Origin: Ascarosepion bandense
Lineage: Eukaryota; Mollusca; Cephalopoda; Sepiida; Sepiidae
NCBI GenBank assembly: GCA_037127315.1
Contig: JBBBDQ010000350.1
Location: 252,501-316,500, forward strand
DNA length: 64,000 nucleotides
Direction of reading: 5' to 3'
The position numbers and the translations under genes were made by a program. This document shows, one piece after another, positions 32,966-45,031 of the stretch. Below the pieces are notes generated by a model. It saw only the letters and a list, made by a program, of their open reading frames with translations, was not told where the DNA came from and did not search any database. Within the stretch, counting starts at the first letter, position 1; each line of letters starts with the position of its first letter.

Positions 32966-33595
32966 TACAAAACCACCATTTTTCACAAAAGCAAATCTTC
33001 CTTTGACGATCGTAATACTGTAACTCATTATTCTATTGCGATATATTGTAACTTATAGTAAAGTTGTCTTTTCAGTCCTTATTTAGAAATACCGCATAAA
33101 AAGATGTCAATACTTCGACAAGAAATGACGAAGCCAAAAAGACATATCCTGATTTACAGTGCCATGTATCATACTTCAAAAATCACTTCGCAGAAATTGA
33201 TATTATTAGACATCAAAATTTTGGGGCACCCGCCCTGTTCACGACATATGCTTCATACTGATTAGTACTTTTTAATATTAGCTGCACTTAACTTCTGGTG
33301 AATATCATTATGGAATTCTGTCCGGATACTTTGTCGCTCTCTGTAACGACATTTTGTAACATGTTTATTGTGATTATATAAGGTATATTACGATATCGTT
33401 GTGAACATTATGATAACAGCAAGCATTTTGACTGATAAAGTTTTATTTGAATCAAGTTAGTACGTTTCAAAATTTGTAACTTCTTAAAGTTTGGGCAAAA
33501 GAGTGAATTTGAATTTGGGGTGTCTCTTCTTAAGCTTAAAACTTAAGCAAACTCTCACTCTCTCTGTCTCTTTTCTCTCACACTCTCTATCTCTA

Positions 33596-33598
<3 letters not shown>
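32966..33598. other. Unassigned, dispersed repeat at 33007-33076 (minus)
   Basis: 33007-33076 is the inverted match of 28535-28605. The remainder is AT-rich, with a pyrimidine-rich end (33547-33598). Confidence 0.5.
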
Positions 33599-33644
<46 letters not shown>

Positions 33645-33850
33645 TAGGAGAAAGTGTCTTTAATCTATTATGTTTTACTATAATAAGTTTTATGAGAGAT
33701 TTTTAAAGACAAATGATTTAAATTTTTTTCTAATTTTTAAAAAATTCAAAGAGACAGTATCTGGATTGAGGTCTGATTTCATTGGTCAGATATGTGCCAT
33801 GTGTAATAAAGAAATAGATTAACAATTTTAAACGGAAAACACCTTGTACT

Positions 33851-33892
<42 letters not shown>

Positions 33893-33897
33893 CTGTG

Positions 33898-33928
<31 letters not shown>

Positions 33929-34065
33929 TACGTTTAATAAATGCAATACATGCTTATTTTAAATGCAAATTTATGTCTGAAAAAATTATGTATGAATAAT
34001 GCATGTGTTAAGCGTATTTAAACTATAGACAAATTAAGTGTGTTTATATGTCGGTAACGTCGGTA

Positions 34066-34108
<43 letters not shown>

Positions 34109-34277
34109 ACGTACAATACATGGTATATAAGTCAGGTAAATTACGAAAGAGACGAACTCAAAAGAACGCAATGTTAAATTTGGTTGTAAATTAAATTTTG
34201 TTGTATCATTTAGGTCTGACGAGCAGCAAGGTTTGCCGCAAAATACGTATTACCCATGAAATTGTAGAATATCTAAA

Positions 34278-34315
<38 letters not shown>
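33599..34315. repeat. Cluster of four (TA)n/(TG)n/(CA)n microsatellites
   Basis: TA lies at 33599-33642, TA plus TG at 33857-33922, CA plus TA at 34068-34108 and TA at 34283-34314, with unrecognised AT-rich DNA between. Confidence 0.9.
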
Positions 34316-34318
<3 letters not shown>

Positions 34319-36178
34319 CAAAAAGGAAATAGTTTGTAGGTAAATTCCCAAAACCAGATTTCATTAATATTAATTTTATTAATATTAAAAATAATCCAGG
34401 TGGAGAACTCGATTTAAATAGTATTATCTATTTACAGAGCCGTTTTTTATTTAACTCTTCCTCTCTCTACCCTATTTTTCTTTTTCCTTTCCTCCCACCA
34501 CTTCCATTCCTGTGACACGGTTAAATTTTGATTTTTAATACAGACGTAATCGAAAAGTCTTCTTCTATAATCGAGTCTTGACCCCCTTTCTCTGTCTTTT
34601 CTCCCTTTCTCCCCTACCCTCCATAACAATGTCTAAACCACAAATTTTTAATATTTTTTAACTTCCCCTTCCTTTATTTTTTCTTATTTACTTTCTTTTT
34701 TTCTTTTAATGTAAACTTCCTGTGTATGAAATTATTTTGTGTTACCTTCCGCAATATAAATTTTTGTCTCATATTTGCGATAAAATATTGATTTTGATCG
34801 TTGGTGAGGAAGCGAGATTTTTTTTTCGCCGAAATGCCCGTACAACGAATGTAGTTTTCAGAGTTTTGTTAGAATATATATATATATAAAACGAGAATGC
34901 AAAATCAATATAATATAATATAAGCAAACATAAATATTTAAGAGTTTATAAAGGGGACCTGCTGATGAGTTCAAATTTAACGGTAAGCAACCATCATCTT
35001 TCAAACTTCCTTCCGCCTATTTGTCACATCACCTCAGAGAGAAGACCAGTTTCACCATTAGTCTGGCGTCGTTCTATTCATACACAGAGCCAATAGACTG
35101 ACTGTTATACGACTAGATTTCTACAGATAAACATAAATATGGGACTATTCAAAAATACGATGCAAGCGAAAGCTTTCATGCGACCTTATAAATGGTTTGG
35201 CTTTGAACCATTGGTTAGCTGATCGTTTCATTTTTTTAAGTTTTTTTTTTTTTTGCTGATTCAATATTGTATCTATCTGTCTACCTGTGCAGAACGAAAG
35301 AACTAATAAAAACGTCAATAACTACATCTTATACAATATGGAGACACAAGTAGCCTCGATAGAACTACACATACACACGCACAGATACACACACACAGGT
35401 ACAGCCAAACATTTACAACCACTTGTACTTACATATGCACTATAAAGGATTACTAACATCCATTTACTTTTCAGTACTGTTAATGGAGAGATAAGTCATT
35501 TGTGACCATTACCTAGTCAACCATACTCATTCATTTCCTACATACACACACATACGAACGCAAGCATATACACACTCACATGGATATGCATATAATTGCA
35601 TGTGTTTGTGTACTGGCCTCGATCATGCACAGATATATATTAATAGAGGTGTATTTAATATATCTAATTCATAAACGCGAATGTTAAAATATACTATGGA
35701 CTCTCTGAAAATAATATCTTATTTATTTTCACAGAAAATACGTTAAGGGAAACAAAAATATATTGGCTTTTTTTTTTCATTTACAAAATCTTATTCTCCC
35801 AATTATTGCCACAATTTTTGGCATGTAAAAGTGCGTGTTGAGAGCCACTTAGAGCAAACGTTGTCACACATCATTCTCGCCCCTGCGGAAATGCATGAAT
35901 CATTGCCAAACTGTGCTCACATCCACTATTTGGCCCCTGTAAATAGAGATGATAAAGCAATTCGTCACATAGTGGGATTTTATGATATAAATCTTCTTCG
36001 TACATACTTTCATGCGAGGTGACAGTAAGGCACACACTTTTTATCTAAGTAAAAAACAGACCCAAATATGGGTTATTGGCTCAAATGTCTGTATTCTTTT
36101 TCCATACAAATAACCTTGTCTTTTACTGACGTGGGTCAACATAATAATATAATTCTTATTGCTTTTGAAGTAATTCTC
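34316..36178. other. Unassigned AT-rich sequence
   Basis: A pyrimidine-rich stretch lies at 34454-34700 and CA-rich stretches at 35360-35400 and 35543-35580. A minus-strand basic frame (34447-34629) and a plus-strand frame (35831-36022) have no recognisable family. Confidence 0.4.

Positions 36179-36219
<41 letters not shown>
36179..36219. repeat. (TA)n microsatellite, LTR target
   Basis: A TA run continuing on the other side of the LTR at 36596-36645. Confidence 0.9.
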
Positions 36220-36225
<6 letters not shown>

Positions 36226-36458
36226 GGGATCTCCCCCTTTTCTATAATAATGGACTCAACTTGAGTATACATATACTCCTGCCATAGTGAGAACAATAGA
36301 GATCTGTTAGATACAACGGGACTGATCCGTAAGTTACCGAACGACACCGAAGTTACACAGAGAATGCCGCGTCAGTAGGCAGAATACCTCTGAGCTCCAC
36401 TCAGCCAGAATAATATTACACGTATTTACTATTTCAACACGGCGTCACTTCAAAGATT

Positions 36459-36499
<41 letters not shown>

Positions 36500-36590
36500 C
36501 TTTCTAAACGTATTCCTGGATTACGAACCTGCGTTCGGTTCATATATTTACGTTAATTTATTATTTTGTGTGGTTCCTCACCCGGATCCG

Positions 36591-36595
<5 letters not shown>
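36220..36595 (+). mobile_element. Solo LTR, family L1, in a (TA)n tract
   Basis: 376 bp starting tgttgtgggatctccccctt and ending cccggatccgcaaca: inverted TGTTG...CAACA ends, as in LTRs of Gypsy-type elements. Both sides are TA repeats (atata on each side), consistent with a 5-bp duplication but uninformative in such a tract. An internal (TA)n lies at 36463-36497. A related copy lies at 28782-29060. Confidence 0.78.

Positions 36596-36645
<50 letters not shown>
36596..36645. repeat. (TA)n microsatellite
   Basis: A TA run on the right side of the solo LTR. Confidence 0.95.
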
Positions 36646-36654
36646 CGATATATT

Positions 36655-37330
36655 TGATAAATACAAAAAACTTATCAAGATGCGTTAAACAAAAGTGGAT
36701 ACAAAGATAACCTACAATTTATTAAAACTAAATCTCCCAAAAATAAGAATAGACAAAAGAGGCTTCTTTTAAAGATAGTCCTTTATATAAAACTTTTAAC
36801 AAAAACACGATAAAATTAAGTTACTCATGTTTGCCTAATATAGGTAAACTTATAAACGGCCTTAACAAAACAAAAATCAGAAAGACTAACGTAACCAGTA
36901 AGTTAACATGCAATTGCAGAGTCAAATCTAACTGTCCTTTAAACGGCAAATGCCAGCAATCATGCGTGGTATATAAGTATACAAAAACGAGGAAGACTTA
37001 CAACCTAAGACATACATTTAAGTGCCCGCAAGATACCTTTAAGATGAGATTTTATAACCATACTAGCACCTTCAAAAATGAAAAATATAGCCATAGTACA
37101 ACTCTAGCCTCTTATGTATGGAAAATCTTTTAAAAAATATGAATAAAGATCCCATTTTGAAATGAGAAATACTTAAAGGTTGCTCGAAATATAAACCTGG
37201 TAGTAAATTCTGTAATTTATGCGGGGAGAAGAAACTAGCAATCGCACTGTTCGAACCCGCGCAGGATTTACTCAATTCTAAATCCGAAATCTTACATAAA
37301 TGCAAACATACGAAAAATTGCCTGCTGAAT
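36655..37330 (+). pseudogene. Penelope-like element, C-terminal endonuclease region
   Basis: The plus-strand text NKNTIKLSY-like...MPNIGKLINGLNKTK (from 36831) is followed by a Cys cluster C27xC29x5C35x5C41x3C45 (CNCRVKSNCPLNGKCQQSC), then VYKYT...TFKMRFYNHTSTFKNEKYSHSTTLASYVW, and after a frameshift YKPGSKFCNLCGEKKLAI and SEILHKCKH. This is the linker, Cys motif, GIY-YIG-type endonuclease and tail order of Penelope-like retroelements. The GIY-YIG start itself is degenerate (the Gly-Leu segment is replaced by NLRHT). 5'-truncated with no RT. Inactive. Confidence 0.75.
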
Positions 37331-37471
37331 TAGCCTATCTCTTAATTAGCCTACCTCTTCTTTTTTTTTCCATTTTTTTACAATAAAGTGATTTTTCCTC
37401 CCCTATCTTGTGCGTTGGTGTCTTCTTTGTCTTGGACTTCAGTACCTATATATTTGCTGCTTTATATCTGC
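37331..37471. other. Short spacer
   Basis: Nothing was recognised. Confidence 0.4.
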
Positions 37472-37472
37472 G

Positions 37473-37557
<85 letters not shown>
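37472..37557. repeat. Compound (TA)n(TG)n microsatellite
   Basis: A TA run to 37529, then TG to 37557. Confidence 0.95.
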
Positions 37558-37559
<2 letters not shown>

Positions 37560-37985
37560 ATAAATCCCAAGTATTTGTTTTTTCTATTTTATTGAAATAT
37601 TTATTTGGTTAACACAAAATTTTATCGCTTAGAACAAACATTTTATATTACAAATTTCATGTCAAAATTTATCTATCAATTCTGTCAAGCTTGAAGATTC
37701 ACCCTCGAGTAAGTCATGTTTTGGTATATCTTTTTGTAACGTTCTCTACGTTACACGTACAAAACGTTATCTTTTTTGTAACGTTCTTTGGCTCTTGCCC
37801 ACTCCTCTCTCTCTCATTCTTCTCTCTCTACTTAATCTCCCCAGTACTGAGTTTCTCGTACTCACTTTTCTTTCCCTCACTCAAACTCTTTCTTTTCAAA
37901 CTCCCTCAGTTTATCACTATTAATCAATCTCTCTACTTCCTCATTATACATACATAAACTGAGCATTCATATTTCTATATTAATA
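37558..37985. other. Unassigned, pyrimidine-rich at 37790-37925
   Basis: gtaacgttct occurs twice with an inverted version between (37738-37790), a small local repeat. No gene was recognised. Confidence 0.4.
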
Positions 37986-38343
37986 CTAGCAGTACAACCC
38001 GGAGATGGTCCTGGAGCTCAGACTCTTTGGACGTTAGTACGAAAGATTAAAAAAGCGATAGTTGTTTCCAGTTAAAGCGAAACCGTAGACCGAAAGAAAA
38101 ATGAATGGATGTAAGTCAAATTTTGATTTCCTGGTATCGATACAAAATAAATAAGTTTCTTTCGTCGTAAACTGAATTTTGATAGCTAAATAAGTCCTCT
38201 GAGTAAATGGTATCATGGCTGAGACTAAGTACTACAATTATACCTACTTAGAGCCAAACCCGAAGAAAAAAATTAAAATAATAGGGCTGAAGAAAATATA
38301 AGCATACAGGCAGATAAACAGACACACACACAAACGTCTTGCC

Positions 38344-38374
<31 letters not shown>

Positions 38375-38720
38375 ATCGATCTTCTGCACTATTGTAAGAA
38401 CTGCAACCTTGAAATTTCTGAATATCCTTTCTTATGTTTTTGTCTATGAGTGTATGAAATTTGATTAAAATCTGAACACTCCTTCTATAACCCGATTTTT
38501 TCGATTATCAATTTTTGATATTTATCGGGGGTACCTCGACACAAAACCTAGCTAAGTACACTCGGAGACGCTGATAGTGCAACTGTGTAAATTTCAAGAA
38601 CATCGGTTCAGCCGTTTCGAAGACTATAGGTAACAGGCACACACAAACACACACACACACAAACTACAGACACACACAAACACACACACAGACAAAGTTC
38701 CATATATAACTAAGTTTAGA
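37986..38720 (-). mobile_element. Helitron-like non-autonomous element, both termini present
   Basis: 735 bp. Read in sense it begins tctaaacttagttatatatg (5' TC) and ends ...gggttgtactgctag (CTAG), inserted between A (37985) and T (38721), as Helitrons do. The hairpin before the 3' end is damaged (ccggagatgg for ccgggcgttgctcgg). An internal (TA)n lies at 38348-38372. The body includes gaaacggctgaaccgatg and a CA/TG run near the 5' end. No protein is encoded. Confidence 0.7.
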
Positions 38721-39108
38721 TAAGCATATATGCAACATTGTCCATAGCTGAGGAAAGGACAACCGAAAAATATCGTCTTTCATGTCTTAAATAAACATTA
38801 CTCGTACCCACAAATGCATTCATGGTGATACATTTTGGGGAGTGGCAGTTATTTCTCCATTCCTATTAGACAGAAATAAATGTCTTTTCTTCCACCAAAG
38901 CATCAACGAGTTTTTATCAGAGGCCAACGGTTGAGTCACTGCCAGAAAAAAAAACTTTTCTTGTTTATAAACATCGGATTGTTTTTAGCAATGACTAAAA
39001 GATTTTGAAAGGTAAAAGGCCGGCAAAGCCTCAGTTTACGTACGCACATAATACAGATACGTTTAGTAAAGACAGAACACGAACAAGTACACATGTGCAC
39101 AATGAGGA
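38721..39108. other. Spacer between two opposed Helitron-like copies
   Basis: 388 bp without recognisable features, flanked by copies whose 5' ends face each other. Confidence 0.45.
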
Positions 39109-39434
39109 TCTAAATATATTTATAAATGGAACTTTGGCTGTGTGTGTGTGTATGCGTCTGTGTGTGTGTGTGTCCGTTACTTATAGACTCCGAAACGGCT
39201 GAACCAATTTTCTTGAAAATTCACACACTTGTACTATAAGCATCTGCGAGTGTTCTTAGCTATGTTTTGTGTCGAGGTACCCCCAAAAAATATCGGAAAT
39301 CGAAAATCGAAAAAGTCGGGTTATAGAAGGAGTGGTTCGATTTTAATCAAATTTGATACACTCATAGACAAAGACATAAGAAATTATATTCAGAAGTTTC
39401 AAGGTTGCAGTTCTTACAATAGTGCAGAAAATCG

Positions 39435-39470
<36 letters not shown>

Positions 39471-39725
39471 GCAAGATGTTTGTGTGTGCGTCTGTTTATC
39501 TGTCTGTCCCTTAAACAAATTCACAATTTTTATCCGATTCTCACCAAACTTCAAAATTTTACTTACATCCATTCATTTTTCTTTCGGTTTACGGTTTCGC
39601 TTTCACTGGAAACAACTATTGCTTTTTAGTCTTTCGTGCCAACGTCCAAAGAGTCTGAGCTCCAGGCCCATGGATTAGTTTTAAAGCTTTCATTACACCC
39701 GAGCAACGCCGGGCTATACTGCTAG
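39109..39725 (+). mobile_element. Helitron-like non-autonomous element, both termini present
   Basis: 617 bp from tctaaatatatttataaatg to the 3' hairpin (cacccgagcaacgccgggc) and ctatactgctag, between A (39108) and T (39726). An internal TG run lies at 39137-39172 and (TA)n at 39437-39465. The best-preserved 3' end of the family. Confidence 0.75.
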
Positions 39726-40141
39726 TCCTAAATAATAATAACAATATGGAAGGATTACGTTGTATTAATGATAAATATTTTAAACTATTGAAGAAGTGAC
39801 AAATATAAGCCATTGAATTTTGCTTTTCCAATTGTCCAACAAACTAGGTATCAATAGAAATTTGTAAAAATTTGTTGTAGTTTTGTCTTTAATAATGGCA
39901 TTTTTGTGGTGTAAAATTTCAATAGAATGGATAATATCTGTCCAATATGATCCACTGATTTTGAATTCAGTCATGTTGCCTTTTTATACGTCTATCTATT
40001 CAAAATAATGCTAAAACTTGATTAATTCTGGCGAAAGTTTGAAGCTAAACTATACGCCAAATTCAACGGTATACAAAAATTCAACGGTATACAAAAACAA
40101 ACACAAATATATATATATATATATATATATAAAACAAACAC

Positions 40142-40198
<57 letters not shown>

Positions 40199-40492
40199 GG
40201 TTGTAATTTTATTATTACAATAGTTTATAAAAACATTATATCACTACACCAAGATTTTCATGTTTCAAAAAAATAGTTTTCTTCTTCAAGTGATATTTTT
40301 TCATATATGGAGAGAAAGATCTAACCTAAGAGGAGACTTCGGATGTTCAGTCTTTAACGGGAAGTCTAAAACTCTGTTCCAAGTGACATCCCACAGAAGA
40401 TCGCGGAACGACTAACAGTCTGTTCTTTGTTTTCAGTAAGATATTCTGCTGGTCGGAGGTTCATGGGAGGAGGTGAAGTAGAAGGAGTTTTC
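39726..40492. other. Unassigned with two (TA)n runs
   Basis: An 18-bp tandem pair (ttcaacggtatacaaaaa) lies at 40060-40096; TA runs at 40108-40131 and 40143-40183 with a TG end to 40198. Nothing coding. Confidence 0.5.
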
Positions 40493-42240
40493 TTTTTAAT
40501 CATTTTATCCCGGGCAAGGCGTAAATGCCACTGATGTGCGGGGGCCTACATAACTGAAAGAGAATTAATTAGAAAAGAGAGAAGAGGAGTACAAACCAAT
40601 TAGAAAGGAGCAATAGAAAGATGAAAATGCAGGTGTGATGACAGTTGCAAGGGGGGAGAGAAAGGAAAGGTATTACGGGGTAGAGAAAGGGGAAGGACTA
40701 GAGTTCAATGGTTAGTAGATGAGTATTGACATTGCATTTAAATTTATGGAGGTTGTAACCGTCAGGAAAGCAAAAATATGGGAGCGAGTTCCACAAGCGG
40801 GAAGTGCGAAAGAAGAAGCTGCAGGAGTAGAATTGTCGTCTGCATTTGGCTAACCTAACTGTGAATGGGTGGGACCCAGTTGCCATTCTGGTTGCACGAG
40901 TAAACACCAGTTCAGGAGGCACCAGTGACTTAAGTTCGTCTGAGCAGAAGCCATGAAAGTACTTATAGAACAGACAAAGGAGGGGCCACATTTCGTCGAT
41001 GGAGAAGTGGCTGCAGTCGAGCCGCCAATTCAGCACCTATCACGTTACTAACTCTCCTTTGGAGCCTGTCGAGAACACCGAGGTGAGCGGCAGGGGCGCC
41101 TGACCATAAATGGCAACAGTACTCCATGCACGGTCGAATGGTAGACTTGTATATATGCAGGATAGATTCATTTTTCATGGAAAATACATCCTGGATCGAC
41201 ACAGTGACCCAACCTTCTTAGCAGTGGATTTAGCTATGGATTCGATGTAGTGGTTCCATTTGAGATCAGAAGAGAGGGTAAGGCCGAGGAGCCGCAGTGT
41301 ATTGCACTCAGGGATAATCGCTTGGTCCATGCTTATGGGGGGCAGGAGAGGTTGCCTGTGATGGTTGACAGACAACAGCTTGGTCTTGGATGCATTGAAC
41401 TTGACAAGACACTTCTTTCCCCAATTCACCACTGAGTGTAGATCACATTCAAGGTCAGCAGCGAGGTTATGTCTGTCCGCCACGACAGGTTTCTTACTGG
41501 TGCGGGAGTATATTGGGATGTCATCTGCATAGATGCCTACTTGGGACTTGATCTCATCTGGGAGGTCGTTGATGAAAATAAGGAAGAGCGTCGGGCCCAG
41601 GATAGAGCCCTGGGGGACACCGGCATTCGTGCTGTAGGATGAAGAGGCATGCCCATTCAAAACGACCTTCATTTTGCGGTTGTTTAAAAAAGATTGGATT
41701 AGGTCAAGCAGGCGTCCGGTAATACCGTAACCCCGTAGCTTGCAAAGGAGGCCAGAGTGCCAGACCCTGTCAAAAGCCTTGGAGATGTCCAGAGCAACCA
41801 CACGAGCCTCGCCTGACTCATCGAGGGTCTGCAGCATGTACTCCGTCATGGTTGTTAGCATATCGGCAGTGGACCTGGCAAAGCGGAAGCCATATTGCCT
41901 GTCAGAGAAAAGTTTGTGGGCAGTAAGATGTTGAACTATTTCAGCATTGATTATGGTCTCGAACACTTTCCCGAATATCGGTAGAAGGGCGATAGTTGGA
42001 CGGGTCCGAGGGTTCAGCACAATTCTTAAAAACAGGAATGACTGAAGAGAACGTCCAGCATGCAGGAAAACAGGAAGCAGAAAGGCAGTAGTTAAACAGT
42101 TTAGACAGGACAGGGGAGAGTTCAGGGGCACACCTCATAAGGACTATCACCGGGATTGCGTCGTCACCGCTCGCCTTAATGAGAACCACGGCATGATCAG
42201 AGTTGCCAGGAGGACAAAACTGCATGACTTGACAAGAGAC
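40493..42240 (-). pseudogene. Jockey/CR1-like LINE: reverse transcriptase and 3' end
   Basis: The most complete LINE here. The frame 42225-41941 starts with KASGDDAIPVIVLMRCAPELS and CFPACWTF. The frame 42131-41175 (318 residues) carries RT motifs: ALDISKAFDRVWH (catalytic Asp), NAGVPQGSILGPTLFLIFIN, then GIYADDIPIYS (YADD box, intact) and LLGLTLSSDLKWNHYIE. Two further frames give ILHIYKSTIRPCMEYCCHLW, VLDRLQRRV and the C-terminus SHPFTVRLA...RTSRLWNSLPYFCFPDGYNL. A 3' UTR ends at ttgcccgggataaaatgatt plus A's (40493). The endonuclease domain is absent (5' truncation) and three frameshifts are present. It still has all RT catalytic residues. Confidence 0.9.
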
Positions 42241-43500
42241 TAGAACTGATGCTCAACTAAGTGAAGTTTACATTATCCCCCTTACTGGTCTCCAACATAA
42301 TTTCAAAGTTTGATTCCAATAAGGCGAGCGGGGATGACGGAATCCTAAACATTGTCCTGAAGAAATGTGCCCCTGTATTTTCCTCTATCCTCTCCAAACT
42401 CTACAACTACTGCCTTTCTTCTTCTTGCTTTCCTGCCTGCTGGAAGTTTTCCTTTGGAACTCCTGTATTTAAGAATTCTGTAGAAGCCTTAGACCCCTCT
42501 AATTATCGCCCTATCAGCCCCCTACCTATTATCAATGCTGAAGTGGTTTAACATCTCATAGACCATAGCCTCCACTCAGTATGATTTCAACTTCACCCAG
42601 TCTACTGCTGATATGCTAACGACCATCACAGAGTATATATACCAGGTTCTCGATAAGAACGACGAAGTTCGAACTGTCACCCTAGATATCTCCAAAGCGT
42701 TTGACAAAGTCTGACATGCTAGCCTTCGACGCAAGCTACAGGGCTATGGTATAACTGGACGATTGTTTGATCTAATCCAGTCGTTCGCTTCAAATCCCGT
42801 AATAAAGCTAGTATTGAACGGGAATGTTTCCAGATATTATAATACGAACGCGGGTGTCTCACAAGGCTCAATTCTAGACTCTACGCTATTTCTGATCTTC
42901 ATCATCAACGATCTCCCAGATGTAATCAGATTCCATGTAGACATCTACGCTAACGACACCAATATTTACTCTCGCCTCGAGAAGAAATATGCGGAGGCTG
43001 ACAAAGCAAGTTTTTCTCGTCTAAATCCATCTTGAACATTTATAAATCTACCATCCGCCCCTGAATTGAATACTGCTGTAACATCTGGTCGGATGCTCGG
43101 GGTTCTTGATAAAATCCAACGGAAAATTTGCAATGTAATCGATCCCGACCTGGTAGCTCAACTCCAGTCACTTTCTCACAGATGTAATGTGGCTTTCCTC
43201 TGTCACTTCTACAGATACTTTCACGGCTTCTACACTAATGAGCTTAGCTCCCTGGTGCCCCACCTGCATGAATTTACTCGGGCTACTAGACGAGCAACTA
43301 TGTTCCACCATTTTACAGTGAAACCAATCAAATGTAACAGTAACTTCTACTCTACTTCCCTCCTGTGGATTTCCCTTCCATATAATTGCTTCCCTGACAG
43401 CTACAATCTCCAAGAATTTAAATGCAAAGTCAATTGCCATCTCTTATCTCCTTGACTCACATCCTTTCCCTGACAGCTCTTGTATCATGTTCTTTTCCCT
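42241..43500 (+). pseudogene. Jockey/CR1-like LINE, opposed second copy
   Basis: Coding starts FTLSPLLVSNIISKFDSNKA (42264) and SGDDGILNIVLKKCAP, then by frameshift QSTADMLTTITEY, TLDISKAFDKV followed by a stop in place of Trp, GVSQGSILDSTLFLIF, and YANDTNIYS: the YADD box has Asn for the first catalytic Asp. A deletion near 43015-43060 joins this to VLDKIQRKICNVI and the C-terminus NCFPDSYNLQEFKCKVNCHL (stop about 43455). It lacks the polyadenylated end. Dead copy, older than its neighbour. Confidence 0.85.
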
Positions 43501-44066
43501 TTCAACCCTACTCTCATGCATATATAATTATTAAACATTTATTGGTTGGAGTCAAATTAAACCAGTAAACAGTTTTGTTAAAAATGGATCAATACATATT
43601 TAAAGGAAAAAGAAAAATTAACATGTAGGGCTTTTAAATATTCAAGTTAGAAAGATTAACCAATTACGCTGCCATGGTTTCAACCTTTGGGTATCGTCAA
43701 GTGTAATATATCATCCAACGCTTTTTGGAATGCATAACAGTAATTTCATAACGCTATGCATGAAGTTTAAAATAAGGGAAGAGTTAGTCTACACTTTGGT
43801 TCAGGTTTGTAGTGGCCAAAAATGTCTTTTCTGATGTGTGTACATCCAAACATTATTTCGGACCCTTCAGTTAGCAAATTTTCTCATTCTGGAAATGATA
43901 GTATAGCCAACTTTTCTTCTTAGTACAATCTGCAGAGATCTGGCCTTTCTTAATATGCTATATATTGCATAAAGATATTTTTTCTTTTAATTTCAATGTT
44001 GATTTTTTATTATAGCATCTTTTTTAAAAATGTATTCAGTACATCATACGTAGAATGTAATGAAGG

Positions 44067-44068
<2 letters not shown>
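43501..44068. other. Unassigned AT-rich sequence
   Basis: Nothing was recognised. Confidence 0.4.

Positions 44069-44139
<71 letters not shown>
44069..44139. repeat. (TA)n microsatellite
   Basis: About 35 TA units in front of a family T SINE. Confidence 0.95.
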
Positions 44140-44140
<1 letters not shown>

Positions 44141-44141
<1 letters not shown>

Positions 44142-44333
44142 GGCGTGTTTATACGCGCTAAAAAGCCTACCTTCTTCTGCCGGACGCTTGTGGACTAGGG
44201 GTAGAATCGACGACTTACGCCGTTTCGGTTGGGTTTCAATCCTGGGTTAGGAAGCAAATGGAGTCTAAACCGTACTGATGAGCTGTAATACAGCGAAACA
44301 GATCTGCCTGCGGATGACTATATATATATATAT
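44141..44333 (+). mobile_element. Family T SINE with (TA)n on both sides
   Basis: gcgctaaaaagcctacc, the tRNA-like head (gtggactaggggtagaatcg, gggtttcaatcctggg), gatgagctgtaatacagcg, and gcggatgacta followed by TA repeats. The match to 480-673 and to 59788-59965 (inverted) defines the family. Confidence 0.82.
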
Positions 44334-45031
44334 CGGAGGAGTGATACAAACAATGGAAACAGAAAAAAGACAATGGACTCCATTCAAATTTGTATGATTT
44401 AGTGGGATGAAATACATATTTGTCGGTTTGAGAAGTTCTTAGAAATTTTGAACACATTCTTTCAAATAGTTTAAATTTAAAGTGATATATGATTTTATAT
44501 ACGTTAAACTTTTTGTTTTTCAATAAATTAATCATTTCTAATAAAAGGCGTTTGCGTTTGCCAGATATCAATCCCAATTTGGCATATTCCTATCATTTTT
44601 ATCCTACTGATCGCATCAGAGATCGATACTTTATATAGCTACACAGTTTTTCATATATGACAAATGTATGTAACAAATAAGGCAAATTTTAATAAGGCAA
44701 AAATGTGACTTTTCATTTTGTCTGACATTGTAAGATGAAGGCATTTCCGTCCTCCTAACCATTTTTGAACGAATATCTTTATTCTTATGTTTTTGGTCGC
44801 AAACCTTTTACTTTATTTCACTTTTGGTGGATTTAGAAAAGAAAACCACAAAATTAGACTCGAGCTTGCATCCCATATAATATTATATTGTTTTGTTAAT
44901 AATCAATGTTTTTTTAACAATTTAACTACCGAAGAAGAGAGAACAAGACATTGTTTTTATTCACTAATTTACGGTTACTGCTTTTATCTTCCCACGTCAT
45001 TTTTCTAAATAATTAGCAGCATTAGCGTCGA
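44334..45031. other. Unassigned AT-rich sequence
   Basis: Frames at 44236-44577 (minus) and 44787-45008 (plus) have no recognisable motif. Confidence 0.4.

Noticed and set aside
42241..43500. The two opposed LINEs as one insertion with 5' inversion
   Set aside because: Both cover the same RT region over more than 1 kb, whereas twin priming gives two non-overlapping parts of one copy. Two insertions are more likely.
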